Notes under the pieces: model-generated
The model's input: the letters and a program-made list of their open reading frames with translations, nothing else
Databases searched by the model: none
Told to the model about the DNA's origin: nothing
Shown here: positions 15,182-21,975 of the stretch, one piece after another
Numbering within the stretch: the first letter of the stretch is position 1
Layout: every line of letters starts with the position of its first letter
Position numbers and translations under genes: made by a program
IMG/VR virus record: IMGVR_UViG_3300042564_004380
Location: 1-32,593 of that record
Length of the DNA: 32,593 nt
Strand: one strand, 5' to 3'
DNA from: a virus

Positions 15182-16510
15182 ATGAAAAAAATAAAAATAA
15201 CAAAAGAACAATATGAGAACCTAACTAAAATAGGTATCATAAAAGAAGGTGAAGATGTAATAACTAAAAGCTTTAGGAGAAGTATGGCTGGTAAGGATAT
15301 ACGTAATTTAAAATATGTACCAGAAGAGAAAGTTATTTTTGGTGATAAACTTAATTTAAAAAAACCATTACCAGGAATAAAAAACTCAATACATGAAGAA
15401 GTTAATTCTTTATTAGAATACATCTACGGTTTAAATGAAGAATTCTCAACATTTTGGGAAAATCATAATTTAACCTACGAAGACTTATGTGAAGCATTAG
15501 AATCTAAGGGTTATTTAGTAAAAAAAGAAGGTTCTTATAAAGTGTCTAAAAAAATGGGTGATGTTAATTCAGTAAAAGAAGCTATATCACAAACACTTTC
15601 AGAAATGATTACACCAATCGATGAAGATTATCCAGCTGGAGCTGAATTTGATTCTAAAGCACCATACAATAGAGGTGAATTAAACAAAATGTCAGGACAA
15701 AAATCTACTAAAAAATATGTTGATTTACAATATATGAACTTAGAAATGGCTATATTAAAAGATTTAAACACTGGTGAACTATATGTGTTTGATTATGGAC
15801 AAATGGACCCAAAAATATTTGAACCGTATGTTGATAAATATGGTGAATTAGATTCTGTTGGCGATATAGAGTTTAACGATGATTTTGATATTGATGATGA
15901 AGTATTAGAAAACTATGTTAACGATAATTTTCAAGAAATGTCTAAGGGTGAGGGTGTTGAAGACTTTGAAAAAAACAGAATGGATTTAGTGTTAATTGAT
16001 GAAGAATTAAAAGATGAGTTATTGTATTTATACGACAAAGACAGTAAATTAGTTATGGTTTTAGAACCGATAGCTGAAAGTACTGGAGCAGCATCTTCTG
16101 GTGCTTATACTGCTTTATTCTCACCTTCAAATCAAAAACCAGAAGAATACAATGAAAAAAAATTACCACCAGTAGTTACTGAAACAGACACAGCAAGTGT
16201 TGGTAATATAGGTTATGATAACCCAGGTTTTGTTGGTATTTCAAGAGATGGTAAATTCCCAACCAACCCAAAAAAAACTAAAGCTCAAAAAAACACACAA
16301 TGGGCTGGTGGTTCATTTGTTGAATTCGATGATTGTACGAAGTTAAATAATAACAAAGAAGCGCAGAAGGGTAAATGTAGTACAGGGGCTGCTAACAATG
16401 TTGTTAAATTAAAGAGCACCAAAAGTAATATTAACGCACCATCATTATCTGAAGGTAAAAAATACACGATTTATAAGTTAGATAGACTTGTTAAAAAAAA
16501 TAACATATAA
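15182..16510 (+). CDS. Hypothetical acidic protein, 442 aa, possibly virion-associated
   Basis: The N-terminus MKKIKITKEQYENLTKIGIIKEGEDVI is basic; the middle (about 130-300) is acidic. The C-terminal third carries STGAASSGAYTALFSPSNQK and an Asn/Lys/Thr-rich region with two Cys (DDCTKLNN, KGKCSTGA). The AASSGAY-LFSP segment resembles short segments found in structural or prohead-associated proteins of other phages, but I cannot name a family. The gene is the last of a two-gene unit ending in a strong hairpin. The virion role is a guess from context. Confidence 0.6.
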   Translation: MKKIKITKEQYENLTKIGIIKEGEDVITKSFRRSMAGKDIRNLKYVPEEKVIFGDKLNLKKPLPGIKNSIHEEVNSLLEYIYGLNEEFSTFWENHNLTYEDLCEALESKGYLVKKEGSYKVSKKMGDVNSVKEAISQTLSEMITPIDEDYPAGAEFDSKAPYNRGELNKMSGQKSTKKYVDLQYMNLEMAILKDLNTGELYVFDYGQMDPKIFEPYVDKYGELDSVGDIEFNDDFDIDDEVLENYVNDNFQEMSKGEGVEDFEKNRMDLVLIDEELKDELLYLYDKDSKLVMVLEPIAESTGAASSGAYTALFSPSNQKPEEYNEKKLPPVVTETDTASVGNIGYDNPGFVGISRDGKFPTNPKKTKAQKNTQWAGGSFVEFDDCTKLNNNKEAQKGKCSTGAANNVVKLKSTKSNINAPSLSEGKKYTIYKLDRLVKKNNI

Positions 16511-16516
16511 AGTATG

Positions 16517-16547
16517 ATATCACAGTTTTTATATAAAACTGTGATAT
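16517..16547 (+). terminator. Hairpin terminator
   Basis: A perfect 13-bp stem (ATATCACAGTTTT and AAAACTGTGATAT) with a 5-nt loop, 6 nt after the preceding stop. It makes an in-frame ATG at 16514 an implausible start for the next gene. Confidence 0.8.
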
Positions 16548-16551
16548 TTAT
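16544..16551 (+). promoter_or_regulatory. Candidate phage promoter motif (ATATTTAT)
   Basis: It overlaps the right arm of the terminator and lies 16 nt before the preferred ATG at 16568, repeating the spacing seen at 14903 and 18334. Confidence 0.45.
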
Positions 16552-16567
16552 TATAAAATACATTGAA

Positions 16568-18283
16568 ATGGATAAAAATAACATTAAAAAACAATTAGTT
16601 AAAAGATTTGTAAACGAAGCCACTCCTGGTATTGATGTAACAAAAGCTATTTTAACTAAATCTAAAGCGTTTAATGATGAAGGTTTAAAAGACATCGAGA
16701 AAAATCTTAAAGCTGCTGATAAAGGTCAAAAGAAATCTGCTTCTAAAACCAAGGACATGGCGCAAAACAAATTCAACTACAATTCTGATTTTGAGAAAGA
16801 GTATCACCAAGAAATGGAGATAATGAATGGTCCAGAAATGAATGAATATGATAGAGACCCAGACAAAATGTTCAAAGAAAGAGCAAAAAGAGCAATAGAA
16901 GGTCACCCAACTATGGGTAATAGTCCAGACTATGCTAATGTTGTTCCAGAACAACAAGGGTTTACAGGACCAACTTTCGGTAAAAAATTGGTTCAAGCTA
17001 TTAAAGACTCAAATAAAAGGAGAGAAGATGCTGTTAAGGGTATTATTAGTTTTGGTGACGACATTGAAACAGTACCAGATAATTATGCACCAATGGCTAA
17101 ATTTTCATCTTTGTCTGAGAGTGAAGACAAAACAAAAATGGATGACCCAGATGACATGTCACAATCAGACGCTTCTGGTGATGACTACGAAAAAGCTAGC
17201 AGAGAAATCGCTATGAAAGATAAAACTAACAATAAATCACAAATAAAAGAAGGAATGAAAAGATTAAAATTCAAACAAGAATTCAAAGGTGTTGGAAACG
17301 CTTTGAAGCTTATCCCTGAATCATATAGAGTTGATAACAAAGTATTTGAAATGACTGACGGTGTTGAGTCATACAGAATGCGTTGGGAGGGAACACTTAC
17401 TGAAGGTAAAGCAATTGTGCTTATGGCTTCTGACAAAACCTTGGTTAACGAGGATATGCAAAAAATGAAACACCTTATGGGGTACAAATCTCAAGATACT
17501 CTTGGAACAGTTAAAGGTAAATCTAGAATTGATGAAAATGTTATTTTCTCTGATATCTGGAAAAAATCTGTAGTTCTTATTGAAGGTGAAGATATTGAAT
17601 CACAAAAAGCTCCAGAGAAAAAAACTGACGAAAAAGTTGCTCAAGCTGGTGAAGCTAAAAAACATGTTAAGGGTTCAGAAACCACTGACAAAGGCACAAA
17701 AGCACCTGCTGCTAAAACTGGTTCAGCTGATTCATTAGAAAAAGTTAAAAAACAAGCACCAGACGCTAAAAAACACGTACAAGGTAGTGTTGAGAAAAAA
17801 GTAGGATTAGGTCTTGGTGACCAATCTGAAGGTGAAGGTGAATGGGACCAAATAGATGTACCACAAGCAGCTGCTCATGGTAATCCATCAAAAACTACAT
17901 ATGCTGCAAAACCAGCTACAGGTGAATGGGATAAAGCTAAACCAGCTCACGCGGCAGACGCTAAAAAACATGTTCACATGAAAGAAGGTATCCAATTAGG
18001 TGAAAGTTATTTCGCACCAATGGATGAAGCATGGATGGAAGAAATGATGAATGGTGGTATGGGTGAAAACTACATGGGTGAAGAAGAAGAATACGTTGAT
18101 TACACAATGGGTAGAGACGATGAAGACCAATTACCAAACCCTCCAAGAGAACTTAATATCCCTATGGATGAAGAAATGGATTCTTTATATGAATTTGAAG
18201 AAGAAGAAAAAGACATGGATGAAATGGATTCATTGATGGAAGGTGAAGAAGAAGACGAAGAAGACTACGAAGACGAAGAATAA
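16568..18283 (+). CDS. Highly acidic repeat-containing protein, 571 aa, probably late and virion-related
   Basis: I start it at the ATG at 16568 because the in-frame ATG at 16514 lies before the terminator hairpin. The N-terminus MDKNNIKKQLVKRFVNEA is basic. The centre contains three copies of a short (A/D)AKKHV unit (AKKHVKGSE, DAKKHVQGSV, DAKKHVHMKE) in an Ala/Lys/Pro-rich region, with tryptophan-containing GEWD segments between them. The last 60 residues are a Glu/Asp/Met tail (EEEEKDMDEMDSL, EEDEEDYEDEE). No enzyme motif is seen. Long acidic proteins of this sort act in some phages as scaffold or decoration proteins; here that is only a suggestion. Confidence 0.7.
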   Translation: MDKNNIKKQLVKRFVNEATPGIDVTKAILTKSKAFNDEGLKDIEKNLKAADKGQKKSASKTKDMAQNKFNYNSDFEKEYHQEMEIMNGPEMNEYDRDPDKMFKERAKRAIEGHPTMGNSPDYANVVPEQQGFTGPTFGKKLVQAIKDSNKRREDAVKGIISFGDDIETVPDNYAPMAKFSSLSESEDKTKMDDPDDMSQSDASGDDYEKASREIAMKDKTNNKSQIKEGMKRLKFKQEFKGVGNALKLIPESYRVDNKVFEMTDGVESYRMRWEGTLTEGKAIVLMASDKTLVNEDMQKMKHLMGYKSQDTLGTVKGKSRIDENVIFSDIWKKSVVLIEGEDIESQKAPEKKTDEKVAQAGEAKKHVKGSETTDKGTKAPAAKTGSADSLEKVKKQAPDAKKHVQGSVEKKVGLGLGDQSEGEGEWDQIDVPQAAAHGNPSKTTYAAKPATGEWDKAKPAHAADAKKHVHMKEGIQLGESYFAPMDEAWMEEMMNGGMGENYMGEEEEYVDYTMGRDDEDQLPNPPRELNIPMDEEMDSLYEFEEEEKDMDEMDSLMEGEEEDEEDYEDEE

Positions 18284-18293
18284 AAAAAAAATT

Positions 18294-18320
18294 AAAACCC
18301 TCTAAAATTTAGAGGGTTTT
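18294..18320 (+). terminator. Intrinsic terminator
   Basis: AAAACCCTCTA and TAGAGGGTTTT form an 11-bp stem around a short AT loop, with the T-run continuing after the stem. Confidence 0.9.
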
Positions 18321-18333
18321 TTTTGTTTTACAA

Positions 18334-18342
18334 AATATTTAT
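18334..18342 (+). promoter_or_regulatory. Candidate phage promoter motif (AATATTTAT) for the endolysin
   Basis: It lies 13 nt after the terminator and 18 nt before the endolysin ATG at 18361. Confidence 0.45.
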
Positions 18343-18360
18343 ATAAAAACAATATATATT

Positions 18361-18975
18361 ATGAGTATCTCAAAACTACAAGAAAAAATCGGTGTACAAG
18401 CCGATGGAGCCTTCGGGCCTAACACGCTAAAAAAAGCAATGGCGTTTTATAACATGACACCAGAAAGAGCAGCACATTTCTTTGGGCAAACTTCACATGA
18501 AACTGGTGGTTTCGCAAAATTCAGCGAAAATTTAAATTATTCAGCACAAGGATTACAAGGTATCTTTGGTAAGTATTTCCCAGGTACGCTTGAGGAATCT
18601 TACGCTCGTCAACCAGAAAAGATTGCAAACAGAGTTTACGCATCTAGAATGGGTAACGGAGATGAGAAATCTGGCGATGGATGGAAATTCAGAGGTAGAG
18701 GAGCGCTTCAATTAACTGGTAAGGATAATTACAAATTATTCTCTGAAAGCCTTAAAAGACCTGAAATTATGACAAACCCAGATTTAGTTGCTGGAGAGTT
18801 AGCTTTTGAATCAGCTATTTTCTTTTTCAATAAAAACAAATTATGGGATATTTGCGACAAAGGTGTTAACGATGCTTCAATTTTAGCGTTAACCAAAAGA
18901 ATTAACGGTGGAACTCACGGTCTAGATGATAGAACTGAGAAAACAAAAAAATACTACGGTTGGTTAACAGCATAA
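18361..18975 (+). CDS. Endolysin, GH19 chitinase/lysozyme-like
   Basis: The 204-aa protein starts with a short peptidoglycan-binding-like segment (LQEKIGVQADGAFGPNTLKKAM). The GH19 core follows: FFGQTSHETGGF with the catalytic Glu47, SENLNYSAQGL, ANRVYASRMGNGDEKSGDGWKFRGRGALQLTGKDNY (the conserved GRG-LQLTG-NY strand) and a C-terminal KRINGG-HGLDDR. GH19 phage lysins cut the glycan backbone of peptidoglycan at lysis. It has no signal peptide, so it would need a holin or pinholin. Codon use is less AT-biased than in the neighbours, which may mark acquisition or strong expression. It is a single-gene unit. Confidence 0.92.
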   Translation: MSISKLQEKIGVQADGAFGPNTLKKAMAFYNMTPERAAHFFGQTSHETGGFAKFSENLNYSAQGLQGIFGKYFPGTLEESYARQPEKIANRVYASRMGNGDEKSGDGWKFRGRGALQLTGKDNYKLFSESLKRPEIMTNPDLVAGELAFESAIFFFNKNKLWDICDKGVNDASILALTKRINGGTHGLDDRTEKTKKYYGWLTA

Positions 18976-18982
18976 CCAAAAA

Positions 18983-18990
18983 GTATTTAT
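18983..18990 (+). promoter_or_regulatory. Possible phage promoter motif (GTATTTAT)
   Basis: A variant of the ATATTTAT motif just after the endolysin gene, 39 nt before the next ATG at 19030. Weak on its own. Confidence 0.25.
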
Positions 18991-18992
18991 TT

Positions 18993-19030
18993 TTCTAATG
19001 TTATTCATATATTATAATAAAACATTAGAA
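18993..19030 (+). promoter_or_regulatory. Inverted repeat overlapping the next start codon
   Basis: TTCTAATGTT at 18993-19002 pairs perfectly with AACATTAGAA at 19021-19030, an 18-nt loop apart. The right arm ends on the first base of the ATG at 19030. It could terminate endolysin transcription or hide the start codon of the next gene. Confidence 0.45.
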
Positions 19031-19506
19031 TGAATGAAAATTACGATAAATCTAGATTTCTAGCGTACATACATCAGCCCATGAGTTGGGAAGCCATTCA
19101 AATGATATACACTAAAAATAATATACTATTTCAAAAGTGTGAACTCTTTAATGATTTTGTTAAGAGTTTATTATTGAAGGTTTTCGAAACTTACATGGGC
19201 GATGATGTTACGAATCAAAACGAACAACTTAACCATTTTAATTGGTGTTGGGTTAAAACCCTTGAGGGTTTTGAAGGTGAAGGTTTTTTATTTAATAATG
19301 ATAATCTATATCATTATTTTTTAGAATTTTGTTTTGAAGTATTTTATTCCAATAAAGATAAATCAAAACAAGGATTTGAAATAGGTATTTTAAATATTTG
19401 GAATGACCTATTTAATTACAATAAAACAAAAACAAATTCAGATGTTGATGCGTTGGTTGAGATATATTCATTAATGGATATTTCATTAAAAACCAATAAA
19501 AAATGA
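19030..19506 (+). CDS. Hypothetical protein, 158 aa
   Basis: The protein (MNENYDKSRFLAYIHQPMSWEAIQMIY...) is aromatic-rich with many Phe, Tyr and Trp and an acidic C-terminus. It has no signal peptide, clear membrane segment or known motif. It ends in TGA, one of the three UGA stops seen here; readthrough would run on into the start of the next gene, so UGA is read as stop here or the extension is tolerated. The start codon lies at the edge of a 10-bp hairpin. The function is unknown. Confidence 0.6.
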   Translation: MNENYDKSRFLAYIHQPMSWEAIQMIYTKNNILFQKCELFNDFVKSLLLKVFETYMGDDVTNQNEQLNHFNWCWVKTLEGFEGEGFLFNNDNLYHYFLEFCFEVFYSNKDKSKQGFEIGILNIWNDLFNYNKTKTNSDVDALVEIYSLMDISLKTNKK

Positions 19507-19514
19507 GTTTTACT

Positions 19515-19534
19515 ATTTATTTTTAAAAATAAAT
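19515..19534. repeat. Perfect 20-bp AT palindrome
   Basis: ATTTATTTTTAAAAATAAAT lies between two genes, 8 nt after the TGA of the 158-aa gene and 18 nt before the next ATG at 19553. It contains a CTATTTAT variant of the candidate promoter motif on its left side. It could be an operator or a weak terminator, or a chance result of AT richness. Confidence 0.35.
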
Positions 19535-19552
19535 GTTTAGTTTTAGGTAATT

Positions 19553-19780
19553 ATGGAAACTAATAGAACAATACAAGCTTTATTGATGAGTTATTCCACT
19601 GACCAACTTATGGTTGAAGATGATTTGGAAAGAGCTATCAATGATAAAAATAAACCTCTAACTGAAAAATTAATTGAGGTTAAACGATTGTTGGTAAAAT
19701 TAACAACAATTGAACAAAGCGTGGTTAAACTACAAGCTATGCTACAAAATAACAATAATAATGATTTAAAAAAAGATTAA
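19553..19780 (+). CDS. Hypothetical helical protein, 75 aa
   Basis: METNRTIQALLMSYSTDQLMVEDDLERAINDK followed by amphipathic helix to the end (EKLIEVKRLLVKLTTIEQSVVKLQAML). It appears to be all-helical and possibly a small coiled-coil oligomer. It is spaced 2 nt from the histone-like gene, so the two are co-transcribed. No known function. Confidence 0.65.
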   Translation: METNRTIQALLMSYSTDQLMVEDDLERAINDKNKPLTEKLIEVKRLLVKLTTIEQSVVKLQAMLQNNNNNDLKKD

Positions 19781-19782
19781 AA

Positions 19783-19962
19783 ATGGAAAATTTTAACGAA
19801 TTAAAAGAAACATTATTAGCATTAGAAGAAGATGTTAATAAATTTTATGAAAAAAACAATAAAGCAGCTGGTGTAAGACTTAGAAAAGGATTGCAAGATA
19901 TCAAAGCTATGGCTCAAACTATTAGAGTAGACGTTTCTACTAAAAATAAAGAATCTAAATAA
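19783..19962 (+). CDS. Histone H1-like (Hc1-type) small DNA-binding protein, 59 aa
   Basis: The protein reads MENFNELKETLLALEEDVNK, then FYEKNNKAAGVRLRKGLQDI and KAMAQTIRVDVSTKNKESK. This is the small helical Hc1/histone H1-like protein widespread in Bacteroidota; the KFYEKNNKAAG-RLRKGLQ-IK core is its signature. In hosts it is an abundant nucleoid protein. In a phage it may condense or protect DNA or alter host transcription. It lies within a run of closely spaced genes (2 nt after the previous stop, 7 nt before the next start). A host-derived origin is likely. Confidence 0.82.
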   Translation: MENFNELKETLLALEEDVNKFYEKNNKAAGVRLRKGLQDIKAMAQTIRVDVSTKNKESK

Positions 19963-19969
19963 TAAAAAT

Positions 19970-20182
19970 ATGTTTGAAGTTTTACTTAATAAATTATTTA
20001 TGTTTTTGTTTTTCGTTTCATTACTAAATTCAATTAGACATGCATATTATTTTATCCAAGCAATTGTTTCATCAACTGAGGAACAACAATTAAAATATGT
20101 GATTTCAAAAACATCATTAATATTGTTAGGTTTATCAATAGGATATATTTTATCTGTTATTTTTACAGGTATTAAAATTTAA
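19970..20182 (+). CDS. Small membrane protein, 70 aa
   Basis: Two hydrophobic segments are visible, about 5-27 (LLNKLFMFLFFVSLLNSI) and 45-68 (KTSLILLGLSIGYILSVIF), joined by a polar loop with EEQQ. Size and topology would suit a holin or another phage membrane protein, but there is no motif to decide and the endolysin lies 1 kb upstream in a separate unit. It is spaced 4 nt from the next gene. Confidence 0.6.
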   Translation: MFEVLLNKLFMFLFFVSLLNSIRHAYYFIQAIVSSTEEQQLKYVISKTSLILLGLSIGYILSVIFTGIKI

Positions 20183-20186
20183 AAAT

Positions 20187-20855
20187 ATGTCAAGTATTCA
20201 AAAAGCTTTAGATTCATTACAGCCTTATGTTATAGGTATTAGGTATCTAGAAGGATTACCTTTAATTGATACAGTGTTTAAAGAAGGGTGGACAGTTCCA
20301 GAGGACCCAGCAATCACTAAAGTTAAGGGTGATGAAGGAATGAATTACTATATGATTTATAGTGAAAAAAAAGGGATTGGGATTGATGAATTATTGTCTT
20401 TTGTTGATAAAACAATTAAATTAAATCTTGAAAGAGAAAAAAAACATGAATTATTAAGAGTTAAAGTTGAAGAACTTAAAAAATTATTTAAAGAAAATTC
20501 ATTAACAAAACTTTCTAGATTAAAATTTAGTTTTTCAGAAGAAGACATAGTGCCGTCTTTAGGTGAGTTTGATTTAAACATAGACGAAGATGTTGAACCA
20601 CAAGACATCCAACCAAGTGAAAATTATCAAGAACCTATTATCTATACTTCTGAAATGATAGACAATATGGGTGTTGAAGAAATGTCTGAAACAATGACAA
20701 CTCCACAATACTTAGATGAAAACGGAAAACCAATTCAATTTACAGAAGAAGAATTGGAAATGATGGAAGAAGAAGCGAGAGCTGAAAGAAATCGAAAAAT
20801 GTTTAAAAACAAAAAAAACGGGATGGCTAGCAAAATAGAGTTACCACCTAGATAA
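20187..20855 (+). CDS. Hypothetical acidic protein, 222 aa
   Basis: The protein begins MSSIQKALDSLQPYVIGIRYLEGLPLIDTVFKEGW and continues with GDEGMNYYMIYSEKKGIGIDELLSFVDKTI, a coiled-coil helix (LEREKKHELLRVKVEELKKLFKE) and an acidic, disordered tail (TEEELEMMEEEARAERNRKMFKNKK). I recognise the N-terminal pattern as common among uncharacterised proteins of Bacteroidota phages but cannot name a function. It is the last gene of the unit, closed by a symmetric terminator. Confidence 0.65.
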   Translation: MSSIQKALDSLQPYVIGIRYLEGLPLIDTVFKEGWTVPEDPAITKVKGDEGMNYYMIYSEKKGIGIDELLSFVDKTIKLNLEREKKHELLRVKVEELKKLFKENSLTKLSRLKFSFSEEDIVPSLGEFDLNIDEDVEPQDIQPSENYQEPIIYTSEMIDNMGVEEMSETMTTPQYLDENGKPIQFTEEELEMMEEEARAERNRKMFKNKKNGMASKIELPPR

Positions 20856-20887
20856 AAAAAAGCCTTAGAAATTTCTAAGGCTTTTTT
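20856..20887. terminator. Bidirectional terminator
   Basis: A perfect 32-bp palindrome centred at 20871/20872 (GCCTTAGAAA and TTTCTAAGGC flanked by A- and T-runs). It serves the forward operon and the convergent membrane-protein gene at 20904-21239. Confidence 0.92.
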
Positions 20888-20903
20888 AATTAAAACAATA
20901 ACA

Positions 20904-21239
20904 TTAAGAAAATGCTCTTTCAAGTAACTCTTGAAAAGTATGTATCAACCAGACTCCTCCAGCTGATAATAATCCGTTTAGGAAAATCACTAAATAAAAA
21001 TCGGTTACGCCCATAGAACCAACAGGTGTTAAATCTGAATAACCAAAATAAATAAAAATGAACGATATCGCAAAACCCATCCATGTACCTAAGCACATAA
21101 AACAAGTGAATAGTTTATGTAAACTATAACCACCAGTCCCATATTTACTTAAGAAATTTCTGAAACTTTCGAATAAAGACCCATAAATTAAATTATTACA
21201 TGCCCCATAACAAATCAGTAAAAAAACAATTGTATTCAT
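20904..21239 (-). CDS. DUF1360-like membrane protein, 111 aa
   Basis: Three hydrophobic stretches are visible: 1-22, about 45-67 and 80-98. A Cys pair in LFTCFMCLGTWMGFAISF matches the C-x-x-C-x-G-x-W pattern of the DUF1360 family of small membrane proteins found in phages and bacteria. It is the only gene of its strand between 6 and 25 kb and converges on a bidirectional terminator. The role of the family is unknown; the paired Cys may bind metal or form a redox pair. Confidence 0.7.
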   Translation of the reverse strand: MNTIVFLLICYGACNNLIYGSLFESFRNFLSKYGTGGYSLHKLFTCFMCLGTWMGFAISFIFIYFGYSDLTPVGSMGVTDFYLVIFLNGLLSAGGVWLIHTFQELLERAFS

Positions 21240-21277
21240 AATTTTTATTAAATATAAACATAATATATAAATTAGTC

Positions 21278-21286
21278 AATATTTAT
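21278..21286 (+). promoter_or_regulatory. Candidate phage promoter motif (AATATTTAT)
   Basis: It lies 13 nt before the ATG at 21300, in the divergent intergenic region with the DUF1360-like gene. The extended form is nearly palindromic, so it could act in both directions. Confidence 0.4.
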
Positions 21287-21299
21287 AATAAAAAAAAAC

Positions 21300-21473
21300 A
21301 TGAAGAATTTTATAAAAAAATTACTTAGAGAAACCATAGATAGAATCATAAAATGTAAAAAATGTGGTTGGTCTTGGAAAGAATCTGAATCTTCAAAAGA
21401 AGATTTGTATGTTTGTCATAAATGTGGGTTTGATAATGAATCAAATTATATTGACAAAAACAAAAATAACTAG
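21300..21473 (+). CDS. Zinc-ribbon small protein, 57 aa
   Basis: The protein reads MKNFIKKLLRETIDRIIKC, then KKCGWSWKESESSKEDLYVC and HKCGFDNESNYIDKNKNN. Two CxxC pairs (CKKC at 19-22, CHKC at 39-42) form a zinc ribbon, with the CGWSWK...D-YVCHKCG pattern seen at the C-terminus of many phage proteins. The basic N-terminal helix (IKKLLRETIDRI) resembles that of other late proteins here. It ends in TAG, the only UAG stop I found in the window, and this stop lies inside the next promoter. The function is unknown. Confidence 0.75.
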   Translation: MKNFIKKLLRETIDRIIKCKKCGWSWKESESSKEDLYVCHKCGFDNESNYIDKNKNN

Positions 21474-21481
21474 TATATTTA
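21451..21481 (+). promoter_or_regulatory. Bacteroidota-type promoter, variant -7 box
   Basis: TTG at 21451-21453, 20 nt, TATATTTA at 21474-21481 (last G replaced by A), 12 nt before the ATG at 21494. It overlaps the end of the zinc-ribbon gene. Confidence 0.5.
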
Positions 21482-21493
21482 ATAAAAAAAAAT

Positions 21494-21709
21494 ATGGACG
21501 ATAAAATAATAAGTAGAGAACAGTCGTTGGCTGATAAAGATGTGTTGGTTGAAAAATATAAAACAGCACTTAAAAAAACACAATTTATAAACGAAGTTAA
21601 AAACGGCCTTGGTGATGAGATTAAAAAAAACCCAAAACCTAAAGTGATTAAAAAAAGCTTCACATCAAAAATAATATCAGCAATAAAAAAAGTGTTTACT
21701 AAATTTTAA
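21494..21709 (+). CDS. Hypothetical lysine-rich protein, 71 aa
   Basis: MDDKIISREQSLADKDVLVEKYKTALKKTQ followed by a basic region ending KKSFTSKIISAIKKVFTKF. The C-terminal 20 residues form a basic amphipathic helix. It has no known domain. It is separated by 1 nt from the next gene, so they are one operon. The helix may bind membrane or nucleic acid, but nothing decides this. Confidence 0.6.
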   Translation: MDDKIISREQSLADKDVLVEKYKTALKKTQFINEVKNGLGDEIKKNPKPKVIKKSFTSKIISAIKKVFTKF

Positions 21710-21710
21710 T

Positions 21711-21944
21711 ATGAACTTTGATAAATTAATTGAAACAGTTTCCGAAATATTCGAAAATGAGAAAATAGAAAAAAATGGTCTGGTGCTAACCTACCAATTA
21801 CATCCAAAAGCCCACTTGTCGATGAACTTAGAATTACTACAAAAAACACAAGGTGTTAATACCAATTTTGAACCAGTTGATGAATTTGAAGTTGAAATTA
21901 GTGGTATTTTAATAAAATTTGTTAAAAAAAATTACGAAGAATAA
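21711..21944 (+). CDS. Hypothetical protein, 77 aa
   Basis: MNFDKLIETVSEIFENEKIEKNGLVLTYQLHPKAHLSMN then a beta-type acidic region FEPVDEFEVEISGILIKFVKK. It appears to be a small alpha/beta protein of unknown function. It is the second gene of the unit that begins with the 71-aa protein. Confidence 0.65.
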   Translation: MNFDKLIETVSEIFENEKIEKNGLVLTYQLHPKAHLSMNLELLQKTQGVNTNFEPVDEFEVEISGILIKFVKKNYEE

Positions 21945-21954
21945 AAAAAAGTAG

Positions 21955-21962
21955 TATATTTG
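21955..21962 (+). promoter_or_regulatory. Bacteroidota -7 box for the RNase HII gene
   Basis: TATATTTG lies 13 nt before the ATG at 21976. Twenty nt upstream the -33 position reads TTA rather than TTG, so it is a weaker match. Confidence 0.55.
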
Positions 21963-21975
21963 CCAAAAATAATTA

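Noticed and set aside
15182-16510. A prohead protease or capsid assignment for the 442-aa protein
   Set aside because: The AASSGAY-LFSP segment alone is too little, and no catalytic Ser/His pattern or capsid motif is seen.
16514-16567. An upstream ATG extending the acidic 571-aa protein by 18 residues (MISQFLYKTVIFIIKYIE)
   Set aside because: The stretch encodes the arms of a perfect terminator hairpin and includes the candidate promoter motif; the ATG at 16568 has normal spacing.
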